Below are positions 1 through 10,009 of a stretch of 64,000 nt of DNA, piece after piece (position 1 is the stretch's first letter; every line of letters begins with the position of its first letter). The translations under genes were made by a program, and so were the position numbers. Source of the DNA: Colletes latitarsis (Eukaryota > Arthropoda > Insecta > Hymenoptera > Colletidae); NCBI RefSeq assembly GCF_051014445.1, contig NW_027488365.1, positions 40,868,001 through 40,932,000 of the forward strand, written 5' to 3'. Under the pieces are notes generated by a model. The model was not told the DNA's origin and made no database searches. It saw only the letters and a list, made by a program, of their open reading frames with translations.

Positions 1-504
1 CTAGTAAGCAAGCAGGAAGCTAGTAATGAAGCAGTATGGCAGAAAGCAAGCATCGGGCTGGTAAGCAAGCAGTAAGCGAGTAAGCTGGTTGTAAGCTAGT
101 AAGCAAGTAGTAAGCAAGTAGTAGTAAGTAGTAAGTTAGTAAGCAAGCAGTGGGCTAGTAAGCAAATAGTAAGCAAGTATGCATGCAGTAAACTGGTAAG
201 AAAGCAGCTGACAATTAAGAAAGCAATTAGATAGGAAGAAAGCTGTATGCCAGTATGCATGCAGTAAGCTCTGAAGCAAGCAGCAAGCTAGCAAGCCAGC
301 TGGAAGCGAGTAGGCTAGCAGTAAGTTTGTAAGCAAGCAGTAAGTTAGAAAGCAAGCAGGAGACTTGTAAGAAAGCAATTAACTATTAAGCAAGCCGTGA
401 TCTAGAAAGCATGGATTATGCTAGTAAGCATGCAGTGAGCCAGTAAGCGAGCAGGAAGCTGGCAAGGAAGCAGGGAGCTGGTAAGGCAGCAGCAAGTTAG
501 TAAG
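1..504. repeat. 19-bp satellite block 1
   Basis: Degenerate tandem units of about 19 bp (GCTAGTAAGCAAGCAGTAA) run from the window edge to the first retrotransposon. Each unit carries three AAGC words, so the array looks like a shorter repeat at first glance. Units differ from the consensus by several substitutions, so this is an old array. The open frames on its minus strand (leucine/alanine/tyrosine-rich, LLAYCLLTS-like) only reflect the repeat and are not genes. Bases 496-503 (gttagtaa) are the left target-site duplication of R1-like copy 1. Confidence 0.9.
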
Positions 505-1398
505 CCTCCGCCGCCGGCGGCCAAGGTAAAGGCCGCGAAGGTCGGGAAGGCACGACCGGGTCGTCCCCCCAAAACGGCAGCGGTGACGCTGACCGTTGCG
601 CAGGGGGGCGACCTGACCCTCGCGGAGGCGATGCGGCTCGCCAGGGAGAATATCTCCCTGGAAGGGCTGGGCATCGCCTCCGTGAGGGCGAAGAGGGCCG
701 TGACCGGGGGTCTCTTGCTGGAGATCCCCGGTGCAGAAGGCGGCGCGAAGGCGGATCGTCTCGCCCAGAGGCTCCGGGAGCAGCTGGGCGAGCGAGGTGT
801 CCGGGTCGCCCGGCCCACGAAGCGCACGGAGATGCGCATTTGTGGGCTGGACGACTCGGTCAGCGCACAGGATGTGTCCCGTGCCCTTGCGAGGGCGGGG
901 GACTGTCCTGTGGAGGACCTGCGGATCGGAGAGATCCGCAGGTCGCCCTCCGGCCTCGGGTCGGTGTGGGCCCGGTGCCCCCTCTCCGCCGCCCGTAAGG
1001 TGGCGGAATCCGGGAGGGTGTTGGTGGGGTGGGTTTCGGCGCGAGTGGAAATCCTCGCGCCGCGCCCGCTCCAGTGTCACCGCTGCCTCGAATTGGGGCA
1101 CGTGAGGCAGTGGTGCACCTCGCCGGTGGACCGCAGCGGTCAGTGTTACCGCTGCGGTGCCAAAGAGCACCGTGCGAGCCAGTGCTCGGCGGCCCCCCAC
1201 TGCCCGCTGTGTGCGGACATGGGGAGGCCAGCCGATCACAGGGTGGGGAGCAAGAAGTGCTCCCCCCCCTCCCGGAAGGAGAGGAAGAGGCGGGCTGCAC
1301 CGGCTCCGGTGCCGAGGGCGGTGGCATCGTCCTCCATGGAGGTGGACGGTGCTACGGGGACGGACGGCCGGGAGGAGGCTGGCGCGGCCATTAATTAA
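505..1398 (+). pseudogene. ORF1 (gag-like) C-terminal part, copy 1
   Basis: The 3' half of ORF1 is open in one frame from the truncation point to a TAA at 1396-1398. It has a proline/alanine/lysine-rich linker and then three zinc knuckles near the C terminus: CHRCLELGHVRQWC, CYRCGAKEHRASQC, and a third that begins CPLCADMG and has wider spacing. Such proteins bind the element RNA and form the ribonucleoprotein. The start and the coiled-coil region are missing, so it cannot be expressed as a complete protein. The stop overlaps the ORF2 start by one base (TAATG, 1396-1400). A run of eight C at 1262-1269 sets this frame; the full-length copies have nine and end in a different peptide. Confidence 0.85.
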
Positions 1399-4300
1399 TG
1401 CCGCCCCGCCTCCTCCTCCAGGCCAACCTCAACCACTGCCGCGCGGCACAGGACTTGATGTCCCAAGTCCTCGCGGAGTGGGGGGTTGGCCTGGCGGTCG
1501 CCGCCGAGCCGTACCGCGTCCCTGATCACCCTCATTGGGTGGGCGACGCGGACGGCTTGGTGGCGACGGTATGGGGAGGGGGCGACGGGTCCCCACCGTT
1601 CTCCTTGTTGGAGCGCGGTCGGGGATTCGTCGCCGTGGACTGGGGGGGAGTCGCTGTGGTGGGGTGCTACATTTCGCCCCGTAGCGGTCACGCTGCGTTC
1701 GAGCTGTACTTGGCCGAGGTCGCGGCATGCGTGCAGCGCTACGCGGCCCGGCCGGTGCTGGTCCTGGGGGATTTTAATGCCAAGTCGGTGGCTTGGGGAT
1801 CCCCCAGGACCTCCGTTCGCGGCGGGATCCTGGGCGATTGGGCGGCGGGGCTCGACCTCCGGGTATTGAACCGGGGGTCGGAGAACACATGCGTGCGGCG
1901 ATATGGGGGGTCCATCGTGGATGTTGGATTCGCGACCCCCAACGCCGTGCGCATGGTGTCGGGTTGGCACGTGGTCGCGGGGGCAGAGACACTCTCCGAT
2001 CACCGGTACATCCGGATGGAGGTCTCTGCCGCCGCGAGTGCATCCCGACACGGCCGCCTGCGTGGCACCCCACCACGCCGCTGGGCGCTTCGGCGCCTGG
2101 ACAAGGACGCCCTGATGGCAGCTGCCCTCGCTGCAACTTGGCCGCAGGGAGCGGCCGAGTTGCCGAGCATAGAGGGGGAGGTCGCCCGGCTCGGAGCATT
2201 GGTCGCGGGTATTTGCGACGCGGCGATGCCTCGGGTCGGGCGGGCTTCTCCTCGCCGAGCGGTGTACTGGTGGTCGGACGCGATCGCGGAGTTGCGAGTC
2301 GCGACTGTCCGCGCCCGACGCCAGTACACCCGCGCGCGCCGTCGTCAACGTACAGACGACGGCGTGGCGCGAGCGAGGGCAGCTGATGACCTGTATGGAG
2401 CATACCGCGTGGCGCGGGTTGCTCTGCAGGTCGCCATCAAACGGGCCAAGACCCAGGCATGGAAGGAGCTCCTCCAGACCCTTGATGACGATCCATGGGG
2501 GCGCCCATATAAGGTGGTGCTGAATAAGCTCCGCCCGTGGGCGCCCCCCGTCACCGAGGGTCTTGACCCCCGGCTGCTGGAGGACGTGGTCAATACACTC
2601 TTCCCAATTGGGGAGAGGGGACCGCGTCCTCCGGCGGCGGCGGCTGTCCCAGTGGAGTGGACGGCCGAGCTGGGGGTCACGCAGGAGGAGCTGGCAGCGG
2701 CCATCAGACGGCTCGGGGTTCGTAACACGGCCCCGGGTCCGGATGGTGTGCCCGGCCGGGTTTGGGTCTTGACCCAGGGCGTCTTTGGGGCCGACCTCAG
2801 GCGGTTGTTCGACCGCTGCCTGAGGGACGGGCGATTCCCCCCCAGTTGGAAGGTGGCGAGGATGGTCCTCCTCCGGAAGGAGGGTCGGCCCGCGGAGTCT
2901 CCCTCCGCATACCGGCCCATTTGTCTCCTCGACGAGGTGGGCAAGCTCTTCGAGCGTGTGATTGCTGCCCGCCTCGTCGAGCACCTGTCGCGGGGTGATC
3001 CCGGTCTGGCCGACTGCCAGTTCGGTTTCCGGGGGGGCCGATCGACTATCGACGCGATAGGTCGTGTGAGGGCCCTCTCGGAGGCGGCCGTCTCCCGGGG
3101 AGGGGTGGCATTGGCAATATCCTTGGATATTGCCAATGCCTTTAACACCCTCCCCTGGGAAGAGATAAGGAGGGGACTCGAATATCATCGAGTCCCCCCT
3201 TGTCTCAGGGCGGTCGTCGGGGATTATCTCCGCGGCAGGTGGATCGAGTATCCGGGCCGGGATGGTGATATGCGGAGGGAGGTGTACTGCGGTGTTCCGC
3301 AGGGGTCGGTCCTCGGGCCACTCCTGTGGAACATCGCGTACGACTCGGTGTTGCGGGCCGGCCTCCCCGACGGCGTCAGCACGGTGTGTTATGCGGATGA
3401 CACACTGGTGCTGGCCGTCGGGGCGCACTGGGGGAGGGCCATGCGTCGCGCGGAGGAGGGGTCGCAACGCGTCGTCGACCGGATCAGGGGGATGGGGATG
3501 ACGGTGGCGGTCCATAAGACCGAGGTGATTGCGTTTCATTCACCTCGGCAGGATCCGCCACCCCCTCTGATTCGGGTGGGTGGGGCTGACATCGAGGTGA
3601 AGCCCCAGATCAGGTATCTAGGGCTGATCCTCGATAGCCACTGGCGTTTCGAGAAGCATTTCCGCTGCCTGGTCCCCCGGTTGGAAAGGATGGTTGCGGC
3701 TCTGAGCCGGATCCTGCCCAACCTGGGGGGCCCGGCGGGCCGAGTTCGTCGCCTCTATGTGGCAATGGTCCAGTCGGTGGCCCTATACGGGGCCCCCGTC
3801 TGGGCGGACGACCTGGCTGCCTCCCGGCGCAGCATGACTATGCTGCGTCGGGTGCAGAGGCGCATGGCGCTCAGGGTCGTCCGCGGGTATCGGACCATGT
3901 CACATGAGGCGGCGACGGTTCTAGCGGGGATGCCGCCCATGGACCTGCTCGCGCGGTCGCACGCGGTGATGTACCGGCACCGCGTCGACCGTCGCGCGGG
4001 GGTGGGGGCGGTCCCGGGCGGGCAGGAACCTGCTTGGGGCGATTTGAAGCGCCAGGCCCGGCAGTCCGTGTTGCTCGCGTGGCAGGAGCGGCTGGCTCTG
4101 CCAACCGCGGGGCACCGGACTGTCGGGGCGGTTCGGCCACTCCTGAAGGAGTGGCTGGACAGAGGCCATGGCAGCCTCACCTACCGGATGGCACAGGTAT
4201 TTTCCGGGCATGGCAGCTTCGGAAGATACCTGTGCCGGATAGGGAAGGAGCCGACGGCGCGTTGCTGCCACTGCGACGCTGAGCAGGACACGGCGGATCA

Positions 4301-4580
4301 TACCCTGGAGGTATGCCCCGCGTGGGAGGGGGAGCGCCGTGTCCTGGTCGGCGTCGTCGGGCGGGATGTCTCGCTGCCGGGCGTGGTGCGCGCCATGCTC
4401 GGCAGCGAGGAGAAGTGGAGGGCCGTGGCCTCCTTCTGCGAGAACGTAATGTTGCAGAAGGAGGCCGCGGGGAGGGAGCGCGAGCTTCAGCGGCGCGCTG
4501 AAGCTCGCGCTCGTGCGGTGGCCCGAGGTCGTCGCCCGGTCGCGAGGCGTCGCGGGCGGCCGCCTCGGCGTGGCGGATGA
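1398..4580 (+). CDS. ORF2: APE endonuclease-reverse transcriptase, intact
   Basis: A 1060-residue open frame with no stop or shift. Residues 1-230 are an APE-like endonuclease: an N-terminal QANLNH motif, the AEPY glutamate (residue 37), VLVLGDFNAKS near 114-124 and LSDHRYI near 196-202. The reverse transcriptase fills about 440-760, with AYRPICLLDEVGKLFERVI and the catalytic YADD at 665-668. A C-terminal knuckle (CCHCDAEQDTADHTLEVC) lies near 955-973 and an arginine-rich tail ends the protein. The enzyme nicks genomic DNA and copies the element RNA at the nick. The start is ATG 1398, overlapping the ORF1 stop. This is the only uninterrupted ORF2 in the window, but its 5'-truncated copy lacks its own promoter and complete ORF1. 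Confidence 0.93.
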   Translation: MPPRLLLQANLNHCRAAQDLMSQVLAEWGVGLAVAAEPYRVPDHPHWVGDADGLVATVWGGGDGSPPFSLLERGRGFVAVDWGGVAVVGCYISPRSGHAAFELYLAEVAACVQRYAARPVLVLGDFNAKSVAWGSPRTSVRGGILGDWAAGLDLRVLNRGSENTCVRRYGGSIVDVGFATPNAVRMVSGWHVVAGAETLSDHRYIRMEVSAAASASRHGRLRGTPPRRWALRRLDKDALMAAALAATWPQGAAELPSIEGEVARLGALVAGICDAAMPRVGRASPRRAVYWWSDAIAELRVATVRARRQYTRARRRQRTDDGVARARAADDLYGAYRVARVALQVAIKRAKTQAWKELLQTLDDDPWGRPYKVVLNKLRPWAPPVTEGLDPRLLEDVVNTLFPIGERGPRPPAAAAVPVEWTAELGVTQEELAAAIRRLGVRNTAPGPDGVPGRVWVLTQGVFGADLRRLFDRCLRDGRFPPSWKVARMVLLRKEGRPAESPSAYRPICLLDEVGKLFERVIAARLVEHLSRGDPGLADCQFGFRGGRSTIDAIGRVRALSEAAVSRGGVALAISLDIANAFNTLPWEEIRRGLEYHRVPPCLRAVVGDYLRGRWIEYPGRDGDMRREVYCGVPQGSVLGPLLWNIAYDSVLRAGLPDGVSTVCYADDTLVLAVGAHWGRAMRRAEEGSQRVVDRIRGMGMTVAVHKTEVIAFHSPRQDPPPPLIRVGGADIEVKPQIRYLGLILDSHWRFEKHFRCLVPRLERMVAALSRILPNLGGPAGRVRRLYVAMVQSVALYGAPVWADDLAASRRSMTMLRRVQRRMALRVVRGYRTMSHEAATVLAGMPPMDLLARSHAVMYRHRVDRRAGVGAVPGGQEPAWGDLKRQARQSVLLAWQERLALPTAGHRTVGAVRPLLKEWLDRGHGSLTYRMAQVFSGHGSFGRYLCRIGKEPTARCCHCDAEQDTADHTLEVCPAWEGERRVLVGVVGRDVSLPGVVRAMLGSEEKWRAVASFCENVMLQKEAAGRERELQRRAEARARAVARGRRPVARRRGRPPRRGG

Positions 4581-5095
4581 CCTAGGCTGGGAGGGGGGTC
4601 CTGAGGGGACCCTCCTCCCGCCAGGCGGCGCCGGGTCGGACCGGTTGGGGGTAGGAGTGCCTCCCCCTACCGGTCCGACGCAAGGGGAGGCACCCTCGGC
4701 GGTCTGGTGCGGCCATGAACGCCCGGCCGCCGAGGGGTGGAAACGGGGTCGCGGGCGGTTGCGAGTTGGGGCTCGCAGCCGCCACTAAACGCGGCCCCGG
4801 GACGGATAGCGGCGGGATGGAGTGGCCCCGTCCCGCCGCTATGAGGCAGTGTGTCTACTGGTGGGACCGATTGTCCCCCCGGGGGATGGGCGCGAAAGCG
4901 CGGGCACGGGGAGGATACCGGAAGAATGCTTCGAGCGATTCCCGGTATCCTCCCAAAGCGTGCCGAAGGGTCACCGTGGGGTTTTTAGTGGGTAGGTCCC
5001 GCGCCTGTCGTTGTACGGGCGCGGGGAATCCCACACACGCCTCCCACCTCTCCCCAAGGAGGTGGGAGGGAGTCTTTCGAAGATTTTCCCCACGA

Positions 5096-5098
<3 letters not shown>
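4581..5098 (+). promoter_or_regulatory. Structured 3'UTR of copy 1
   Basis: The whole 3'UTR is a string of inverted repeats. Clear stems are GTCGGACCGGT with ACCGGTCCGAC (about 4635-4681), ATAGCGGCGGGA (4806-4817) with TCCCGCCGCTAT (4831-4842), GGAGGATACCGG with CCGGTATCCTCC (about 4909-4954), CCCGCGCC with GGGCGCGGG, CTCCCACCT with AGGTGGGAG, and a short TCTTTCGAAGA hairpin just before CCCCACGAC and the poly(A). In several non-LTR families the reverse transcriptase recognises the 3'UTR of its own RNA; that role here is an inference. Copies 3 and 4 and the short fragments keep the same stems. Confidence 0.75.
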
Positions 5099-5126
<28 letters not shown>

Positions 5127-5129
<3 letters not shown>

Positions 5130-8100
5130 AGTAACAAAACGGTATGCTAGTAAGCAAGCAGCAGGCTAGTAAGGAAGCAGTAAGTTAGTAAGGAAGCAGT
5201 AGGCTAGTATGCAAGCAGGAAGCCTGAAAGCATGCAGCAAACCAATAACCAAGCTGCAACCTAATACGGAAGCACTAAGCTAAAAAGCAAGCAAAGGGCT
5301 AGTAGGGAAGCAGATAGCTATTAAGCAAGCAGTATGCTAGCTGGCAAGCAGTAAGCTAGTAAGCGTGTAGGAAGCTAGTAGGCAAGCAGTAAGCTAGTAA
5401 TCAATAAGTAAGCTAATATGCAAGCTGTAAGCTTGTCTGAAACCAGTCAGCTAGTAAGCAAGCAGTAAGCTAGGAAGCAAGCAGTAAGCTAATATGCAAA
5501 CATTTAGCTGGTAAGTAAGCAGTATGCTAGTAAGCAAGCAGTAAGCTAGTACACAAGCAGTAAGCCAGTAAACATGGAGTAAGCTGGTAAGCATGCAGTC
5601 AGCTAATAAGCGAGCAGGAACATAGTATGCAAGCTGTAAGCTAGTAGGCATGCAGTATGCTAGTAAGCAAGCAGTAAGCTAGAAAGCAGGCTGTAAGCTA
5701 GAACGCATGCTGCAAGCTAGTAAGCAAGCAGTATACTAGTAAGCAAGCACTAATCTAGGTAGCAAGCAGTAGGCTAGAAAGCAAGCGGTAAGCTAGCAAG
5801 CAAGCAACAGGCTAGTAAGCATGCAGTAAGCGTGTAAGTTAGCAGTAAGCTAGTAAGCAAGCTGTGAGCTAGTAAGCGAGGAGGTAGCTAGAAAGGAAGC
5901 AGTAAGCTAGTAAGCAAAAAGTAAGCTAGTAAGCATGCTGTATGGTAGTAAGCTAGCATCGGGCTAGACAGAAAGCTGTTAGCTAGTAAGCAATCAGTGG
6001 GCTAGGAAGCGAGCAGGGAGCTAGTGAGGAAGCAGTATGCTACTAAGCAAGCAGTAAGCTAGTAAGCAAGCTGCAAGCTAGTAACAGAGCAGTATGTTAG
6101 TAACAACGACGTAAGCTAGTAAGCAAGCAACAGGGTAATAAGAATGCAATTAGCTAGTAAGCAAGCAGTAAGCTAGTAAGCTAGTATGCAAGCAGTAAGT
6201 CAGAAACGAAGCAGTAAGCTAATAAGGAAACATTAGTCTTGTAAGAAATCAGTAAGTTAGGAAGAAAGCTGGAAGGTAGTAAGAAAGCATTTAGCTAGTA
6301 AGCAAGGAGTAAGCTAGAAAGTAAGCAGCGGGCTATTAAGATTGCAGTTAGCTGTTGAGCATGTAATAATCTAGTAAGTAATCAGAAAGCTTGTAAGCAA
6401 CCAGTAAGTTATTATGCAAGCAGTAAGCTAGTAAACAAGCAGTGAGCTAATAAGCGAGGAGGAATCTAGTAAGGAAGCTGCATTGTAGTAAGCAAGCAGT
6501 GAGCTAGTAAGCAACGAGTAAGCTAGAAGCAAGCTGTAAGCTGGTAAGAAAGCAGTTAGCTAGTAAGAAAGCACTAAGCTGGTAAGGAAGCAGTGAGCTT
6601 GTAAGCGAGCAGGGAGCTAGTAAGGAAGCATTATGACAGTAAGCAAGCAGTAAGCTAGTAAACGAGCATGGACCCAGCAAGAGAGCAAACTGCTAGTAAG
6701 TTAGCAGTAAGCTAGTAAGCAAGCAGTAAGCTAGTAAGCAAGCAGTGAGTTAGTTAGCAACCTGTAAGCTAGTAAACAAGCAGCAGGTTATTATGAAAGC
6801 AGGTAACTAGTAAGAAGGCAGTGGGCTATTGCGCAAGCAGCAAGCTAGTAAGCATCGAGTAAGCTAGTAAGAGTGCACTGAGCTAGTAAGCGCGGAGGAA
6901 GCTAGTAGGGAAGTAGTTTGATAGTAAGCAAGCTGTAGGTTAGTTAAGCAACCGGTAATCTAGTAAGAAAGCAGTAAGCTGGAAAAGAAGCTGTTAGCTT
7001 GTAAGCAAGGTACAGGCTAGTAAGAAAGCAATTAGCTAGTAAGAAAGCAGCGTGCTAGTAAGCAAGGAGTAAGATAGAAAGCAACCAGTAAGGCAGTAAG
7101 CATGCAGTGATCTAGTAAGCGAGGAGGAAGCCAGTAAGGACGCAGTAAGCAAGCCGTACGCTAGCAAGCGAGCAGGGACCTTTTAAGGGAGCAGAATACT
7201 ACTAAGCATCCAGTTAGCTTGTAAGCATCCAGTAAGCAAATGAGCTAGCAGTATGACAGTAATCAAGCTGTAAACTAATAACCAAGCAGTAAACTAGTAA
7301 GCAAGCAGTAAGAATGTAAGCATGCAGTAAGCTGGTAAGCAAGCCGTGAGCTAGTAAGCGTGCACGGTGGTAGTAAGGAAGCATTATAGTAGTAAGCAAG
7401 CAGTAAGCTAGTAAGCGAGCATGGGCCCAGTAAGAATGCAGAATGCTAGTAAGCGTGCAGTAAGCTAGAAAGCAAGCTGGAGGCTAGTAAGGATGCAGTT
7501 AACTATTGAGCAAGCTGTTAGCTAGTAAGCAAGCATTAAACGAGTAAGCTAGCAGTAAGCCAGTAAGCAAGCAGGAAGCTAGTATTGAAGCTGCATGTTA
7601 GAAAGCAAACAACAAGCCAGTACGCAAGCAGTAAGCTAGTAAGTGAGCAGGGACCTAGTAAGGAAGCAGTAAGATGGTAAGCAAGCAGAAAGCTTGCAAG
7701 CGAGCAGGATCCTAGTTATGACGCAGTATGCCAGTAAGCAAGCAATAAGCTAATAAGTATGCATGGACCTAGTAAGAGAGCAGAATGCTAGTACGCTAGC
7801 AATATGCTATTAAGGAGCCAGTATGCTAGTAAGCAAGCAATAAGCTAGTAAGGAAGCAATAAGCTACAATGCAAGGAACAGGCTAGTAAGAAAGCAGTAA
7901 ACTAGTAGGCAAGAAGTGAGCTAGTAAGCAAGGTGTAAGGTAGTAAACCAGCATTAATGTAGCAAGCAGGCAGTGAGCTAGTAAGCAAGCAGGAAGCAGG
8001 TAAGGAAGCACTAAGTTAGAAAGCAAGCAGATGGCTTGTTAGCAAGCAGTAAGGGAGTAGGCTACCAGTAAGCTAGTAAGCAAGCAGTAATCTAGTAAGC

Positions 8101-8710
8101 AAGCAGTGAGCTAGTAAGCAAGCAGAAAGCTGGTAAACAAGCAGTGATCTAGGAAGCGAGCAGGGAGCTAGCAAGGAACCAGTAAGCTAGTAAGACAGCA
8201 GTAAGTTAGGAAGAAAGCAGGAACGTAGTAAGAAAGCAGTTAGCTAGTAAGCAAGCAGTAAGCTATTAAGCAAGCAGTAAGCTATTAAGCAAGCTGTAAG
8301 GTTGTAAGCAAGCAGTATGTTAGTAAGAAATCAGTATGCTAGTAAACAAGAAGTAAGCTAGAATGCAAGCTGCAGGCTAGTAATCAACCAGTTAGCCCGA
8401 AAGCAAGCGGCAAGCTAGTAAGCAAGCAGTAAGCTAGTAATCGAGCAGGGAGCTAGTAAGGGTGCAGAATGCTAATAAGCAAGCAGTAAGCTAGTAAGCA
8501 AGCAGCTGGCTAGTAAGAAATCAGTATGCTACTAAGCAAGCAGTAAGCTAGTAAGCAAGCAGTAAGCTAATAAACAACCAGTAAGCTTGTAAGCAAGTTG
8601 AAAGCTAGTACGCAGGCAGTAAGTTTGTAAACAAGCAGTAAGGTAGTAGGCAACCAGTAAGCTAGTGAGGAAGCAGTAAGCTAGGACGAAAACAGCAAGC
8701 TAGTATTCAA
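5127..8710. repeat. 19-bp satellite block 2
   Basis: A long uninterrupted run of degenerate 19-bp units, about 190 copies. No gene, RNA or other element is seen in it. The right copy of the copy-1 target-site duplication is at its start. It ends abruptly at the 5' end of another R1-like element. Confidence 0.9.
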
Positions 8711-9011
8711 CCCTCTGGGTCTGTGTCCGGCAATCGGCGGCCGCAGTACGTGGCGTAGCGACCCCGAGGTACCTGATGCTTAACACACCGTAAGCCTGTT
8801 GGTCGTCACAGCAACCCATCCACAATTCCTTCTTTGGTTTTGTGAATGGTTCGTGACGGCAGGAGGAACGGGGGCCTTGGCTTAGCCGACCGTGCCGCGA
8901 TTATGGCGACTCTATAAAATCGCCCTCGAATCCTAAGCTATGGTGCGCGGCGATGGGATGCATGGTTGGGGGAGAAAGCTCAATCCCAAGCGGCCACCTC
9001 CGCGGACACAT
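8711..9011 (+). mobile_element. R1-like 5'-end fragment (variant 5'UTR)
   Basis: This begins at satellite with CCCTCTGGGTCTGTGTCCGG and matches the 5' end at 61877 more closely than those of copies 3 and 4. It contains only 5'UTR: the region with CAGGAGG, the TATAAAATCGCC stem and the GATGGGATGCATGG segment. It stops at 9011 where the poly(T) of an inverted copy begins. The rest of this element is absent on the far side of the inverted copies, so sequence was lost by deletion or exchange. Confidence 0.75.
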
Positions 9012-9581
9012 CTTTTTTTATTTTTTTTTTTTTTTGTCGTGGGGAAAATCTTCGAAAGACTCCCACCCACCTCTTTGGGGAGAGGAGGGAGGGTTGTGCG
9101 GGATTCCCCGCGCCCGTAACACGACGGGCGCGGGACCTACCCACTAAAAACCCCACGGTGACCCATCCGCACGATTTGGGAGGATACCGGGAATCGCTCG
9201 AAGCATTCTTCCGGTATCCTCCCCGTGCCCGCGCTTTGCGCCCATCCCCGGGGGGGACAAACGGTCCCCCCGGTAGACACACTGTCTCATAGCGGCAGGA
9301 CCGGGCCACTCCATCCCGCCGCGATCCGTCCCGGGGCCGCATTTAGTGGCGGGCTGCGAGCCTCAACTCGCAACCGCCTGCGACCCCGTTTCTACCCCTC
9401 GGCGGCCGGGAGCTCATGGCCGCTCCAGGCCACCGAGGGTGCCTCTCCGTGGGCCGAACCCACCCGGTCCGACCCATCGCCGCCTGGCGGGAGGAGGCTC
9501 CCCTCAGGGCTCCCCTCCCAGCCAGGGTCATCCGCTGCGCAAAGGCCGCCGCCCGCGACGCCTGGCGCCCGGGCGACGCCC
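9012..9581 (-). mobile_element. R1-like 3' fragment, inverted, subfamily of the 42-kb copy
   Basis: Poly(T) at 9012-9035, interrupted by one A, is followed by the reverse complement of a 3'UTR and the last codons of ORF2. The sequence (GGTCGGACCGGGTGGG-type segment, CCTGGAGCGGCCAT) matches the fragment at 42325-43336, not copy 1. It ends at 9581 where a second inverted copy begins and does not resume after it. Confidence 0.8.
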
Positions 9582-10009
9582 TTTTTTTTTTTTTTTTTTT
9601 TTTGTCGTGGGGAAAATCTTCGAAAGACTCCCTCCCACCTCCTTGGGGAGAGGTGGGAGGGGTGTGTGGGATTCCCCGCGCCCGTACAACGACAGGCGCG
9701 GGACCTACCCACTAAAAACCCCACGGTGACCCTTCGGCACGCTTTGGGAGGATACCGGGAATCGCTCGAAGCATTCTTCCGGTATCCTCCCCGTGCCCGC
9801 GCTTTCGCGCCCATCCCCCGGGGGAACAATCGGTCCCCCCAGTAGACACACTGCCTCATAGCGGCGGGACGGGGCCACTCCATCCCGCCGCTATCCGTCC
9901 CGGGGCCGCGTTTAGTGGCGGCTGCGAGCCCCAACTCGCAACCGCCCGCGACCCCGTTTCCACCCCTCGGCGGCCGGGCGTTCATGGCCGCACCAGACCG
10001 CCGAGGGTG
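9582..10009 (-). mobile_element. R1-like 3'UTR fragment, inverted, copy-1 subfamily
   Basis: Poly(T) at 9582-9603 is followed by the reverse complement of the copy-1-type 3'UTR up to GAGGGTGC at 10009. It contains no ORF2 codons. The satellite resumes at 10010. With the preceding fragment it makes two head-to-tail 3' ends, both reading on the minus strand. Confidence 0.8.

Larger units (their letters stand above)
505..5126 (+). mobile_element. R1-clade-like non-LTR retrotransposon, copy 1 (5'-truncated)
   Basis: The copy starts inside ORF1, has the whole of ORF2, a 3'UTR of about 520 bp and a poly(A) tail to 5126. Compared with the full-length copies (about 5983 bp) it lacks about 1.37 kb at the 5' end. 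It is flanked by gttagtaa at 496-503 and 5127-5134, a target-site duplication that shows insertion into satellite by target-primed reverse transcription. The R1-clade assignment rests on three CCHC knuckles in ORF1, an APE-type endonuclease and RT in ORF2, and a C-terminal CCHC-type knuckle; SART, TRAS and Waldo are relatives. The exact family cannot be decided without a tree. Confidence 0.92.

Noticed and set aside
1..504. A CRISPR-like look of short repeats and variable parts
   Set aside because: The units are contiguous 19-mers without unique spacers, in a eukaryotic retroelement context, and no cas gene is present.
1395..3539. A 714-codon open frame antisense to ORF2 (also in copies 3 and 4)
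   Set aside because: A shadow of a GC-rich coding region. It has no recognisable domain and its residues follow the constraints of the sense RT gene.
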